The notes: a model not told the origin generated them from the letters alone. A DNA stretch of 64,000 bases from Shewanella kaireitica (GCF_023284045.1 NZ_JAKIKQ010000001.1:533500-597499); one strand, 5' to 3'; positions 1 through 8,360 are shown, numbered from the stretch's first letter. Translations and numbers: made by a program.

Positions 1-962
1 TACTTACTCGGGTGGCATCAAGTCACATTCGGGTGGGAACATTTCAGTACTTTGCTTCGCAAGGGGCGGAAGATAAAGTTAAGCAGCTGGCTGACTATGC
101 CATTGCACGTCATTACCCTGAGCTTAAACAAAGCCCACAACCATACTTAGGTTTAGTTTGCGCAGTGCGTGACAAACAAGCGCAGCTCATTGCCCAATGG
201 ATGTTAGTTGGCTTTGTACATGGAGTCATGAACACGGATAACATGACCATTAGTGGTGAGACTATCGATTACGGCCCCTGTGCATTTATGGACGATTATG
301 ATGCTCGTGCGTTATTTAGTTCTATCGATCAAGATGGTCGTTATAGCTATAGTAATCAACCCGCGATGGCTCAGTGGGATCTCGCTCGCTTTGCTGAAAC
401 ACTGCTCCCCTTGATTAATGACGATTCAGATAAGGCGATAGCACAGGCCACGGATGCAATAAAAGCATTTTGGGATCAATTTAAATCGCACTGGCTGCAG
501 GGCATGCGCGCTAAACTTGGCATGGTTGCCGAACTTGAAGGTGATTATGAGCTTTGCGAGCAGTTACTGGCATCGATGCAAGGGCAAAAGGTTGATTATA
601 CTCAGCTATTTCGTGTGTTGGCCGATGATCTGTTGTCAAATAGCAATGAAGCAGAACCGCTTTTTACTGACTCTAGCTTATTTATACAGTGGAAGCCGTT
701 ATGGCAGGTCAGGTTAGCGCAAGAGTCATTGTCTACAAAAGAGAGTGTTGAGTTAATGAACACTGTTAACCCAATTTATATTCCGCGTAATCATTTGGTT
801 GAAGCTGCTATAGAAGCGGCAGAAGAGCGTAGTGATTATCAACCCTTTGAAACACTCATTAACGTTTTAGCGCAGCCTTTTACACAGCAGCAAGGTAGAG
901 AGGAGTATGCTCAGGCAGCCCCAGCAAGTTTTGGAAAGTTTACTACCTACTGCGGTACTTAA
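1..962 (+). CDS. selO: SelO/YdiU-family protein AMPylase, 3' part (5' end outside window)
   Basis: C-terminal part of a SelO (YdiU, UPF0061) pseudokinase, which transfers AMP from ATP to Ser/Thr/Tyr of target proteins, often in redox stress. The frame is open to the left edge (codons readable from position 3), so the GTG at 12 is internal and the true start lies upstream. The diagnostic stretch is GVMNTDNMTISG followed by IDYGPCAFMD, which holds the Asn/Asp residues that bind metal and act as base in the family. The protein ends in YCGT; the Cys near the C terminus sits where eukaryotic SelO has selenocysteine (family knowledge). About 320 of the usual 480-490 residues are visible. Identity is secure. 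Confidence 0.93.
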   Translation, partial: LTRVASSHIRVGTFQYFASQGAEDKVKQLADYAIARHYPELKQSPQPYLGLVCAVRDKQAQLIAQWMLVGFVHGVMNTDNMTISGETIDYGPCAFMDDYDARALFSSIDQDGRYSYSNQPAMAQWDLARFAETLLPLINDDSDKAIAQATDAIKAFWDQFKSHWLQGMRAKLGMVAELEGDYELCEQLLASMQGQKVDYTQLFRVLADDLLSNSNEAEPLFTDSSLFIQWKPLWQVRLAQESLSTKESVELMNTVNPIYIPRNHLVEAAIEAAEERSDYQPFETLINVLAQPFTQQQGREEYAQAAPASFGKFTTYCGT

Positions 963-976
963 TCTCTCCGTTTTTA

Positions 977-1013
977 CAAAAAAACCACGCAATGGAATAG
1001 ATCATTGCGTGGT
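977..1013 (-). terminator. Rho-independent terminator of the lipoprotein/cytochrome unit
   Basis: ACCACGCAATG at 984-994 pairs perfectly with CATTGCGTGGT at 1003-1013 (11-bp stem, 8-nt loop). On the minus strand it is followed by a U run (A run at 978-984). It closes the minus-strand unit that ends at 1049 and lies just after the convergent selO stop. Confidence 0.85.
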
Positions 1014-1048
1014 AGTCGAGTACTAATGCCGAGTTGTGGGGTGAGGCA

Positions 1049-1540
1049 TCAATCTAAAAACGCTAGCTCTAAGTGTGCTTTTTCACCTTTGACTTCGACG
1101 GCGACGCGATAGCTGTCAATGGCATCTTTCCACTCAACTGAACCTAGCTCAAGGTTGTACTTACCTGATTCTGATTCTGTTATTGCCATGGTGCAGTCGA
1201 CATCGGCAATGCAGTTAGAATTGTTAACTTGATGCCAGCCAAGCTTATATTTTACTGATGAACCGCCCTCTTCAGGATAGCCCATAAGAATTAAGTTAAA
1301 ACCACTGGCTTCAGTAACTAACTTGTCGTCATCCCCAGTCAGTGTTAATGCCACGCTGCCTTTTTCTGCATCGACTGTTGTTAAGTTAACGGTTAAGGTT
1401 TCAGTATCATTAATTCCAATTGTTGAAACCGGTGGCTCGACGGGTGGCTCAACGGGTTTGTTGTCGTCATCATCACTACCACAGCCGAGTAAAAGCACGG
1501 AGCTTAGACCGATAGCACAATATAATTTAGTGTGTTTCAT
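1049..1540 (-). CDS. Small acidic lipoprotein downstream of a split-Soret-like cytochrome
   Basis: Predicted exported lipoprotein of about 163 residues, family not recognised. It has a basic N terminus, a hydrophobic core and a lipobox-like LLLGC, then an Asp-rich stretch (GSDDDDNK) and a PVEPPVEPPV linker, which suggests a surface or periplasmic domain held off the membrane. The rest is beta-rich with two Cys (CIADVDC), possibly a disulphide. An ATG two codons upstream exists, but AGAGGGA abuts it and sits 6 nt from this ATG, so this start is preferred. It begins 11 nt after the cytochrome stop and is very likely co-transcribed. A role with that cytochrome is inferred from position only. Confidence 0.7.
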   Translation of the reverse strand: MKHTKLYCAIGLSSVLLLGCGSDDDDNKPVEPPVEPPVSTIGINDTETLTVNLTTVDAEKGSVALTLTGDDDKLVTEASGFNLILMGYPEEGGSSVKYKLGWHQVNNSNCIADVDCTMAITESESGKYNLELGSVEWKDAIDSYRVAVEVKGEKAHLELAFLD

Positions 1541-1551
1541 CGTCATTCCCT

Positions 1552-2370
1552 CTAGTTTACAAAGTGGCCTGTGTGGCAGGTATCACATGCCATATTGGTT
1601 TTCACACTTGGTTGGAATGTTGATTCTGAAGTATGGCAAGTTTGGCATCCCGCAACCGTATCTGAAATTGGGTGTGGATTTTCCGTTTCGCCGTCAAAAG
1701 CGTTGTTAAGCATAGTGACTAGCTCATAAACGACAGACGCTGATAGTTGCTTGCAGCGCATACCTTTTTGGCTGAATGACTTACCATTTTCTCTTGCCCA
1801 AAGGCTGATTGAAGAGTGACACATAATGCTGTTTGCTGATGTTGGCGTACCCACTTGATCCTTGGTTTCTGCCATATCAGCGCCGATGCCTTCAATAAAC
1901 TCAGCAGTTTGCAGCGGTAGCTCTGCACTCTCGTAATAGCGCATGGTTGGGTTAAGAATACTATTGGCTGATTCACCATTAATCGAAAGCAAGTTAACTA
2001 GCATGCCGGTGGCGTTAATATTACCGCAAACGGTTCCTTCGCCTAGCATACCCGCATAACCGTAATGTGCCATTGCTGTAGGCACTTGAGCAAATTTCTC
2101 AGCATCTGGTGAGTTTGATGCCGCTAAGCTTTGAATGATGCTATCAAACACTTGGAACATACAACCGTTACCTGTCTCATAAGCTAGTTTTGCGACAGTC
2201 ATTGGATCTAACTTAACATAAGCAAGGCGAGTACCCACTTCTAGTTTCCAATCACCGGTGCTGCTTGTTACTGCTGCAATAACAGGGTTGGCTACTAGTG
2301 CGCCGCCTGCGGCTACTGAAGAGATACCAATGATACGGTTTATTGCTTGTCTTCTATTTAATGTTTTCAT
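1552..2370 (-). CDS. Split-Soret-type dihaem cytochrome c (C_GCAxxG_C_C-like), Tat-like signal
   Basis: Predicted periplasmic multihaem electron carrier. The N terminus NRRQAINRIIG followed by a hydrophobic stretch and an Ala-rich cleavage region resembles a twin-arginine signal. The middle (GNGCMFQVFDSI, then MLGEGTVCGNINA) resembles the C_GCAxxG_C_C fold of split-Soret cytochromes. Near the C terminus are two CXXCH haem sites, CQTCH and CDTCH, plus an isolated MCHSS that could supply a ligand. In Desulfovibrio, split-Soret cytochrome is a dihaem dimer linked to nitrate metabolism; that role is family knowledge and not shown here. An ATG five codons upstream (2385) is possible, but GGGACG precedes this one at good spacing. 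The divergent neighbours are a ToxR/ToxS-like pair. Confidence 0.72.
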   Translation of the reverse strand: MKTLNRRQAINRIIGISSVAAGGALVANPVIAAVTSSTGDWKLEVGTRLAYVKLDPMTVAKLAYETGNGCMFQVFDSIIQSLAASNSPDAEKFAQVPTAMAHYGYAGMLGEGTVCGNINATGMLVNLLSINGESANSILNPTMRYYESAELPLQTAEFIEGIGADMAETKDQVGTPTSANSIMCHSSISLWARENGKSFSQKGMRCKQLSASVVYELVTMLNNAFDGETENPHPISDTVAGCQTCHTSESTFQPSVKTNMACDTCHTGHFVN

Positions 2371-2950
2371 CGTTTCACGTCCCATTTTTTTTATAAGTCA
2401 CTCAATACTTAGGTTGAGCGTTTTGAATTAGCAGCAGACTATTGATAACTGTTTTAAATAATTGCCAGATATCTTTGCTGCGTTGGCTTGAGGTAAGCAT
2501 GACAGACGTGAAAAACAGCGGTGAGAGCTAGTTCAAAGTAATTTTTGGGAATTTTACAGAGGTGAAGGTAGATAGCTTTGTTGATGTTTTATTTCTTCAT
2601 TATGCATTTTTGAGAGATAAAATCTCTTTATGTTGCACTTTGTTGGTTCGTAATGCTAATTACAGGGTTTTATCCTACTTATTATCATCGGTATTTATTG
2701 ATCTAGATCTAATAAAGAGTTGAATCGTTATATATTTATATTATCGACTTGTAATTCTTTACTGACTTATTTGTGAAGATTTAATAGTCATGCACTAGCC
2801 AAGTTTTGTATTAACATTAAGTAGATAAGTGCATTGCTTATTAGTGGTTTATAACATTGACGGGCTCTACATTATTGGCATTAGTTAGAACTAATGCATA
2901 GTTGTCAACAAATTATGCAAGCTATTACTAATTTGTGATTAGCTAAAGGT
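2371..2950. other. 580-bp divergent intergenic region between cytochrome and ToxR-like regulator
   Basis: AT-rich and without a convincing gene. It holds the promoters of both divergent units. Visible elements are AGAGAT-AAA-ATCTCT, a perfect short hairpin at 2613-2627, and an FNR/EtrA-like site at 2698-2711. The length is generous for two promoters and suits long-range regulation by a membrane-bound winged-helix protein. Confidence 0.6.
2698..2711. promoter_or_regulatory. FNR/EtrA-like half-symmetric site
   Basis: TTGAT-CTAG-ATCTA matches the FNR consensus TTGATNNNNATCAA at 9 of 10 fixed positions. It lies in the divergent region upstream of the cytochrome gene, where oxygen-responsive control would make sense. 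Single-site match by eye, so moderate confidence. Confidence 0.4.
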
Positions 2951-3757
2951 TTGTTGGCTCCTAAATCCAGTAAACTGGCTTTAGACTTCTATATGGATGC
3001 GATTGATATGCGGTTAAAAACCTTTGAGTTTGATATTGCTAATAGCCAATTATTCAACACTGAAACTCAAAGCTCATTTCATCTAACTCGTACCGAATGC
3101 CAGGTACTTGAACAGCTCGCTAACCACCCTAATCAAGTCATGAGTAAGGGGCAGCTTGCCTGTGCTGGTTCACAAACTGCAGTGATGAGTGAATCTGCAG
3201 TTGCTAAGGCGGTTTTTACGCTGCGAAAATACTTTGGTGAACAGCACGAAGACTTGATTGAAACGCTACCGCGTAAAGGATATAGACTCAATATTCAAGT
3301 CCCCACTGCAAGTTGGTCAAAGCGCTCAAAAGCCAGAAAAAAGTACCTTGCTTTAACGGTGGCAGGTCTGCTGTTGGCTTGTATTGCTATCGTCACGGCG
3401 ATGCATCAATACATATTGTTTGAGAGTGTCGATGCACCGACTAAAAATAGCCGTAATATCGTATTAGATAACGGTGAAGAGGTGCTACTGACTTGGCTAG
3501 AATCGCCACGTATTAGATTGCGCCAAGAGGTTCCCATTGAAGAGAAAGTCATTTCGGCATTGAATCGTTGCCCACACCTAACGTGGCAGAGTGTAAACCT
3601 AGCGTTTTCTAATGATATGCAGGTACTAAATGTATCAATGCTTGGGCAGTCTGCGAGTGGTGAAACATTGATGAGAAACATTAAAACTATTGATTTTAGC
3701 TTGAGCCCAGAGTTCATTTCGAAAAGCTGGCTTGAAGAGGTATCTCTCTGTGATTAA
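2951..3757 (+). CDS. ToxR/CadC-like membrane-anchored winged-helix regulator
   Basis: Transmembrane transcription factor. The N-terminal 105 residues form an OmpR/ToxR-type winged helix: FHLTRTECQVLEQLANHPNQVMSK, then SESAVAKAVFTLRKYF and ETLPRKGYRL, the usual wing ending. A basic linker (SKRSKARKK) leads into one membrane segment (about residues 132-148), then a periplasmic domain of about 115 residues with two Cys (RCPHL and the C-terminal SLCD). That layout matches ToxR/CadC/TcpP sensors. No ATG fits; TTG at 2951 or 2954 just after AAAGG, or ATG at 2993, are all possible starts. The stop overlaps the next gene by 8 nt, indicating translational coupling, as in toxRS. The likely target is the divergent cytochrome operon (inference). 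Confidence 0.8.
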   Translation: MLAPKSSKLALDFYMDAIDMRLKTFEFDIANSQLFNTETQSSFHLTRTECQVLEQLANHPNQVMSKGQLACAGSQTAVMSESAVAKAVFTLRKYFGEQHEDLIETLPRKGYRLNIQVPTASWSKRSKARKKYLALTVAGLLLACIAIVTAMHQYILFESVDAPTKNSRNIVLDNGEEVLLTWLESPRIRLRQEVPIEEKVISALNRCPHLTWQSVNLAFSNDMQVLNVSMLGQSASGETLMRNIKTIDFSLSPEFISKSWLEEVSLCD

Positions 3758-4274
3758 GTATTTGAAAGTTGCGCTTAGCGGTGCGTTGCTAGCACTTGTG
3801 ATTGGTGTCATCGTGCTGCAGCATATTAAGGCCACAGAAGTCGATATTGTACTTTCTTGCCGTAATGAATTAGTGGCAACCAATCCACAAACCCATGAAA
3901 TTGAACATCATTCACTAATTGCTGATTTTGCGTTGCAAAAGCGATCTGCCAGTATCAGTTATCGTTACTTCACCACTGACGGTATTCCAATTGCGACTCT
4001 GCAGTTGAAGGGCGACATATTGAGCGCTAACAAAGATAAAGATACCTATATTCTTAACTTAGTGAGCAGTAAATTAGTACGTCATAACAATGATTTGTCT
4101 TTGCCGTTGCATGGAACACATCTAGAAGCATTCGCTAGTCGTAACATCACTAAGGAGGGGGTACATAATCTGACGATTCAGATAGTTAGCCGTGATGAAG
4201 CGGAAAATACAGCGCTATTGTACTTTTTACCCAGCACTAATATCTGCGCCTGTAGTTTAGTGACTATGGGTTAA
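3750..4274 (+). CDS. ToxS-like membrane-anchored periplasmic partner of the ToxR-like regulator
   Basis: About 174 residues with a single N-terminal membrane anchor (KYLKVALSGALLALVIGVIVLQ) and a periplasmic beta-rich domain. It contains the Cys in LSCRNEL and a C-terminal ICACS, so a disulphide is possible. The GTG at 3750 is chosen because GAAGAGG lies 10 nt upstream and the frame overlaps the regulator stop by 8 nt; an upstream in-frame TTG at 3732 is less likely. No sequence family is recognised, but the size, topology and coupling are those of ToxS/TcpH-type chaperones that stabilise the regulator's sensor domain (inference from layout). Confidence 0.65.
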   Translation: MIKYLKVALSGALLALVIGVIVLQHIKATEVDIVLSCRNELVATNPQTHEIEHHSLIADFALQKRSASISYRYFTTDGIPIATLQLKGDILSANKDKDTYILNLVSSKLVRHNNDLSLPLHGTHLEAFASRNITKEGVHNLTIQIVSRDEAENTALLYFLPSTNICACSLVTMG

Positions 4275-4518
4275 AGTTGCTTTTACTAGCAAAGATATAT
4301 GGCAGGCAAATCGATCCATCATCAATCTGAACATGGCGTGTATGGCAAACTGCAGAAAATATAGCAACTTTTAGTAGTCAACAACGGCTTAGTCAATAGA
4401 GCTGCAACAGACAGTCCCACTTTTGTAAGATCAGCTATAATTTCATCATTGGTTCGCTCTTATATTTCGGCTTGTCGTTCTTCAAGTCAGTTGTAAGATT
4501 TACATATCGGTGATGAGC

Positions 4519-4725
4519 ATGACAGAACTTAAAGTGACCCGTGTCGGTAAAGGACTTGGGTTAGAACTCCCGCAAGAGATTGTTGAACAGTTACACCTTG
4601 GTGCAGGTGATAATATTAGTTTAGAGCAGATGGGGCATGGTAGTTTTCGACTTCGAAATCAAACTGATACTCAGGCTGAACAGATAGCGCTAATAGAGGG
4701 CTATATGCATGAAGAGGATGCTTAG
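4519..4725 (+). CDS. AbrB/MazE/SpoVT-type DNA-binding protein (orphan antitoxin-like)
   Basis: About 68 residues with a swapped-hairpin AbrB domain: LKVTRVGKGLGLELPQEIVEQL, then GDNISLEQ and SFRLRNQ. This matches MazE/PemI/VapB-like antitoxins that bind their own promoter as dimers. No toxin gene follows: the next 270 bp hold only a 30-codon open frame overlapping the stop, with no Doc, MazF or PIN motif. ATGs at 4513 and 4519 are both possible; GGTG lies 6 nt before the latter. Either a solitary regulator or the remnant of a toxin-antitoxin pair. Confidence 0.72.
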   Translation: MTELKVTRVGKGLGLELPQEIVEQLHLGAGDNISLEQMGHGSFRLRNQTDTQAEQIALIEGYMHEEDA

Positions 4726-4996
4726 CCTTTGTGTTTTTTACTGCTTATTCTTGGCGTCATTGAAACAAGTCATCACTGACGCAACACCTCTGCCACTCTT
4801 AAATCATTAGTACTTATAGACTCCCAACGTTTCAATTATCCTAGTGCGATTTTACTGTTAAAAATCGCTGAAGCTGTCGTTTTTCATTAAATACATCTCA
4901 TGGTTATTATTGTTTATCGATAACTAGTTATTGACTAGTGTTGAGTACTCAGGTAGGTTTTTAGCTAAATTAGCTAGAGTTAAATAAAGAAGTTGA

Positions 4997-5863
4997 ATGA
5001 AAGGCGCTATAAACATAGTGATGTTTTGTATCGGGTTATTGCTACTATCGGCTTGCCAATCTATATCTATCTCCGAGAAACACTTTCTCTACCCTGACGA
5101 TTCAGTTACTCAAGATCAAATAGACCGTTGGGGGCGACAGCAGCAACTTGAGTTTATAGCCATTAATGCAACTGACGGCACCAAGCTGAAAGGTGCGCTA
5201 ATTACGCGACCCAATGCTCGTTTTACATTGATCTATTTTGGCGGTAATCAGTTTCGATTGGAATCTCAAGGTGGAGAGTTAGCAAAGATAATGAGCCAGT
5301 TTGAGAATAACTTACTGATTATGGACCATCGTGGATATGGCATGAGCCAAGGTTCTCCGAGTATTGGAACATTGCAAACTGATGCCGTTGATATTTATGA
5401 TTATGTAAAATCTGACCCAAGCTTGGGGGAGCTCCCTGTTATTGTCCACGGACTATCGTTAGGCAGCATGGTTGCAGGCCATTTAGCACATCAACGCCCA
5501 ATAGATGGCTTAGTATTGGAAGGTTCTACAACGACTGCGCAAGGGTTGGTTGATGCGCAAGTACCTTGGTACGCAGCGCCATTTATAGAGCTGAATATTA
5601 GTGATGAATTGGCAGGTATAGATAACCTAGCCAATATCGAAAACTATAGTGACGACTTACTAATAATGGTTGGTGAAAATGATCAAACAACGCCAGTGAG
5701 TTTGTCTGAGACTTTATATCAGCATGCAACAACGGCAAGTAAGCAGCTGTTTGTTGTAGAGGGAAAAGGGCACGGTAATGCGATTAAATCAGAAGCTTTT
5801 TCCGCGAGATATGAAGCTTTTGTGCGAGGCGTTTTATTAGCCAAAACGAGTGAAGCGTTATGA
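4997..5863 (+). CDS. Alpha/beta-hydrolase lipoprotein
   Basis: 288 residues with a lipoprotein signal (LLLLSACQS; lipidated Cys about residue 20), so it should be anchored in the envelope. The fold is an alpha/beta hydrolase of the serine aminopeptidase/BEM46 type: the strand YFGGNQFRLES, DHRGYGMSQGSPS, the nucleophile elbow HGLSLGS, an acidic residue in VGENDQTTP, and the catalytic His in GKGHGNA. The substrate is unknown. AAGAAG precedes the ATG. The stop overlaps the next start (ATGA), so it is coupled to the DUF2975 gene. Confidence 0.83.
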   Translation: MKGAINIVMFCIGLLLLSACQSISISEKHFLYPDDSVTQDQIDRWGRQQQLEFIAINATDGTKLKGALITRPNARFTLIYFGGNQFRLESQGGELAKIMSQFENNLLIMDHRGYGMSQGSPSIGTLQTDAVDIYDYVKSDPSLGELPVIVHGLSLGSMVAGHLAHQRPIDGLVLEGSTTTAQGLVDAQVPWYAAPFIELNISDELAGIDNLANIENYSDDLLIMVGENDQTTPVSLSETLYQHATTASKQLFVVEGKGHGNAIKSEAFSARYEAFVRGVLLAKTSEAL

Positions 5864-6420
5864 ATAGAATCAAAGCGTTGAGCTTGCTTGTTAAACTTGG
5901 GCTCTATTTTACCTTGCTATCTATGTGTTTGAGTTTATTGATAGGGGTTTTTCATCAACAACACCATGTTGTTATCGGTGGGGAAGGTGGTATGAAAGCT
6001 TGGTTGGGGCTTGAGGTTTCTGGTAATTGGCAGCCACTGGCTGACCAATTAGCACTTAGTGGCTTCAACGAAGTGCTGATATTGGGCGTAATACAGTTAG
6101 CACCACTGCTGGTTATAAACGGTTTGTTGTTGCGACTATTTAGCTTGTATCAACAAGGCAGAGTATTTGATCTAGCCAATATCAATTGTTTTAGATATTT
6201 AGGTTGGACGTTAGTTGGCCAGTTTTTGCTAAATATCATCTATCCCCTATTGGTTACGTCGACTATGAACAGCATTTACGCTGATCTGACTCTGACACGA
6301 TCTATTACCTTTGGCGAAAACGATATTGCAATGTTATTGGTAGGCTTTATCATCATTGTTATTGCTGAAGTGATGCGGCAAGGGCTAATGTTGCAATCAG
6401 AGCAAGAGTTAACAATTTAA
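5860..6420 (+). CDS. DUF2975-type four-helix membrane protein
   Basis: 186 residues with four hydrophobic segments (about 8-28, 65-88, 105-130 and 150-172), matching the DUF2975 family of inner-membrane proteins. These are frequently encoded directly before a small XRE repressor, exactly as here (the next gene starts 1 nt after this stop). Function is unknown; the pairing suggests membrane control of, or protection by, the regulator. The start ATG overlaps the hydrolase stop. Confidence 0.75.
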   Translation: MNRIKALSLLVKLGLYFTLLSMCLSLLIGVFHQQHHVVIGGEGGMKAWLGLEVSGNWQPLADQLALSGFNEVLILGVIQLAPLLVINGLLLRLFSLYQQGRVFDLANINCFRYLGWTLVGQFLLNIIYPLLVTSTMNSIYADLTLTRSITFGENDIAMLLVGFIIIVIAEVMRQGLMLQSEQELTI

Positions 6421-6421
6421 T

Positions 6422-6640
6422 ATGCCAATCATTATTGAACTTGATGTACAGCTAGCAAAGCGTAAGATGAAATCAACTGAACTCGCCGCTGCAATAGGTA
6501 TTACCCCGCAGAATCTATCGATTCTTAGAGCGGGACGAGCTAAAGCCATTCGCTTTTCGACATTAGAGGCTATTTGCGGTTATTTACAATGCCAGCCCGG
6601 AGATATACTGCGTTATCAAGATGAGCTTACCGAACCTTGA
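6422..6640 (+). CDS. Small XRE-family (YozG-like) DNA-binding protein
   Basis: 72 residues consisting almost wholly of one Cro/C1-type helix-turn-helix: KSTELAAAIGITPQNLSILRAGRAKAIRFSTLEAICGYLQCQPGDIL. The closing CQPGDIL is typical of YozG-like repressors paired with DUF2975 proteins. It is the third gene of a tightly packed unit starting at 4997, with 1 nt between genes. Confidence 0.88.
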   Translation: MPIIIELDVQLAKRKMKSTELAAAIGITPQNLSILRAGRAKAIRFSTLEAICGYLQCQPGDILRYQDELTEP

Positions 6641-6834
6641 GCGAACTTCATCATTAAGCTGCATTGGCAGATCAAGGCTTGTACCCCAAGCCTTTAAATT
6701 ATTTACTTTAGTGTTGGCTTTTAAAGCTTGGCCTTATTCTAATCATCAATACTTTCTGCAGGGGGCAATACACATAAATTTGCAGCACTATATCGCTGTT
6801 CTTAAAAAGTCTGCTAAAACTGAACCGAGTGGTA

Positions 6835-7314
6835 TTAATGTACGCTTTGGTGACTGAACCTTAAATGTTTGGCGCCTTTAATTAGCTTGATGAAGTCACT
6901 ACGATTTATATGCACTAGACTACTATGATCCCCTGCCTCAAAATAGATCTCTTTAGCTTCAACCAACAAGTCATCATAAACAGCTTCTAAATTAAAAGCG
7001 GCGCCCACAGAGGGGATGGCACCACGCTGACAGTCATTAAACATAGGGTAGAGTTCTTGTTCGCTAATTAAACGTAGATCTCGATTTAGCTTATCTCCGA
7101 GAGCGCGCAAACTCACTCTATGATTAGCGGGTAATACCGCCATAACCCTGCGCCCCTCGTGATCTTCTAAAATGACTGCCTTGGCAAGTTTTGCGGGGGA
7201 GATATGGGCTGCAATTGCGGAGCCAACAGAGCTTGTACTGCGAGCGTGGGGCACAAGATCGTACTTCACGTTATTATCATCTAGATATTGATTCAATCGG
7301 CTTGAAATAGTCAT
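6835..7314 (-). CDS. YbaK/ProX-type aminoacyl-tRNA deacylase
   Basis: 159 residues of the YbaK/ProX/EbsC superfamily, whose members hydrolyse mischarged tRNAs (for example Cys- or Ala-tRNAPro) in trans. Matching features are HARSTSSVGSAIAAH, then KAVILEDHEGRRVMAVLPANHRVSLRAL and the glycine-rich GAIPSVGAAF loop that shapes the pocket. The full domain is present as a stand-alone protein. The exact tRNA substrate cannot be read from the sequence. It is convergent with the preceding XRE gene. Confidence 0.83.
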   Translation of the reverse strand: MTISSRLNQYLDDNNVKYDLVPHARSTSSVGSAIAAHISPAKLAKAVILEDHEGRRVMAVLPANHRVSLRALGDKLNRDLRLISEQELYPMFNDCQRGAIPSVGAAFNLEAVYDDLLVEAKEIYFEAGDHSSLVHINRSDFIKLIKGAKHLRFSHQSVH

Positions 7315-7477
7315 AATATTACCTCTATGAACGATATGACTGTAGCTCTAATTATAGTTCAACCGTACTGAATTTTGTGGTTAGTCTGACAGAGTTAAGC
7401 TGGGTTTATAAAAACGCAAAGTTTGCCTAATCTAATTATGCTGTAGTTGGCACTTTGTCACTCGGTGAGAAGCTGAA

Positions 7478-7657
7478 GTGTGTGGCTTAATATTGTTGCT
7501 TTTCGGGTTAATTTGGTTTGAAAAAGATTGGTTGCAGGGCTTTTTTGCAGTCCTAATAATAGTTTTCTTGGCTGCGGGTAGACTCGTTAATTCTTTAATC
7601 ACCTTAATAGGTGTATGCTGGAGACCTCTGTTTATAAAAGTAACTATTCAATGTTAA
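7478..7657 (+). CDS. Possible small hydrophobic protein (59 codons)
   Basis: A GTG-initiated frame of 59 codons fills most of the 368-bp gap between the deacylase and the oxygenase. It would encode two hydrophobic stretches (GLILLLFGLIWF and FFAVLIIVFLAAG) and a basic tail (WRPLFIK). GAGAAG lies just upstream. T-rich DNA gives hydrophobic frames by chance, and no family is recognised, so this is tentative. Nothing else is seen in the gap. Confidence 0.25.
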   Translation: MCGLILLLFGLIWFEKDWLQGFFAVLIIVFLAAGRLVNSLITLIGVCWRPLFIKVTIQC

Positions 7658-7682
7658 TTTTAACTTCTAAGACTGGATGTAA

Positions 7683-8360
7683 TTGATCTTACCTCGCACC
7701 TCTCAAACAGGTGACGATTCCTCCCTTTTTGCATCCATTGCAAATGACATCGCTAGCAAAGGTTACAGTATTAACCCTGTAGCATTACCACATGATTTAG
7801 CCTATTTATTAGCATCGCACATTACCACTATGCCCAAGAGTAACTTCAAACGTGCAGGTATTGGTCGTGCAGTGAGCCATAAAATAAATGATTTTGTCCG
7901 CACAGATGCCATTAGTTGGATTGGTGATGATACTGAAGCGGGCAAAGCGTGGCTTGATTGGACTACGGCGTTGCAAGTCTTTTTAAATAGACGGCTTTTT
8001 TTAGGGTTGTTCTCGTTCGAAAGCCATTTTGCACATTATGGTGAAGGCGACTTTTATAAAAAGCACAAAGACGCCTTTGTCGGCGAGGGTAATCGAATTT
8101 TATCGGTAGTGGTGTACCTCAACCAATATTGGTCGAAAGATGATGGTGGTGAGTTGGTGATCTATCAGAATCAACAATCCACCTCTGCAGTTATTAATGA
8201 CCATACCATTAGTGTGACGCCAGGCTTTGGTACGATTGTGGTATTTTTAAGTGAGGAGTTTCCTCATGAGGTGCTCGCTGCTAAACGGGATCGATTTTCT
8301 ATTGCTGGTTGGTTTAGGCTTAACAGCAGCATAGCCAATAATATCGATCCACCAAGCTAG
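7683..8360 (+). CDS. 2OG-Fe(II) oxygenase (prolyl 4-hydroxylase/SM-20 type)
   Basis: 225 residues. The C-terminal half is a double-stranded beta-helix dioxygenase: HYGEGDFYKKHKDAF supplies the His and Asp iron ligands (HxD), SVVVYLNQYW and DDGGELVIY form core strands, FPHEVL carries the distal His, and RFSIAGWFR the 2-oxoglutarate-binding Arg. Members hydroxylate protein side chains; the target here is unknown. The start is a TTG at 7683 just after a stop, with only weak GGATG upstream, so the N terminus may be a little shorter. Confidence 0.85.
   Translation: MILPRTSQTGDDSSLFASIANDIASKGYSINPVALPHDLAYLLASHITTMPKSNFKRAGIGRAVSHKINDFVRTDAISWIGDDTEAGKAWLDWTTALQVFLNRRLFLGLFSFESHFAHYGEGDFYKKHKDAFVGEGNRILSVVVYLNQYWSKDDGGELVIYQNQQSTSAVINDHTISVTPGFGTIVVFLSEEFPHEVLAAKRDRFSIAGWFRLNSSIANNIDPPS

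Noticed and set aside
1323..1709. 128-codon + strand frame opposite the lipoprotein and cytochrome genes
   Set aside because: Antisense shadow; the minus-strand genes have haem motifs, signal sequences and a terminator.
4920..4931. 12-bp palindrome ATAACTAGTTAT
   Set aside because: Short and AT-rich; expected by chance in this DNA.
6621..6857. 78-codon + strand frame after the XRE gene
   Set aside because: Overlaps the XRE stop and the 3' end of the deacylase gene, no ribosome site, no family, composition unlike neighbours.
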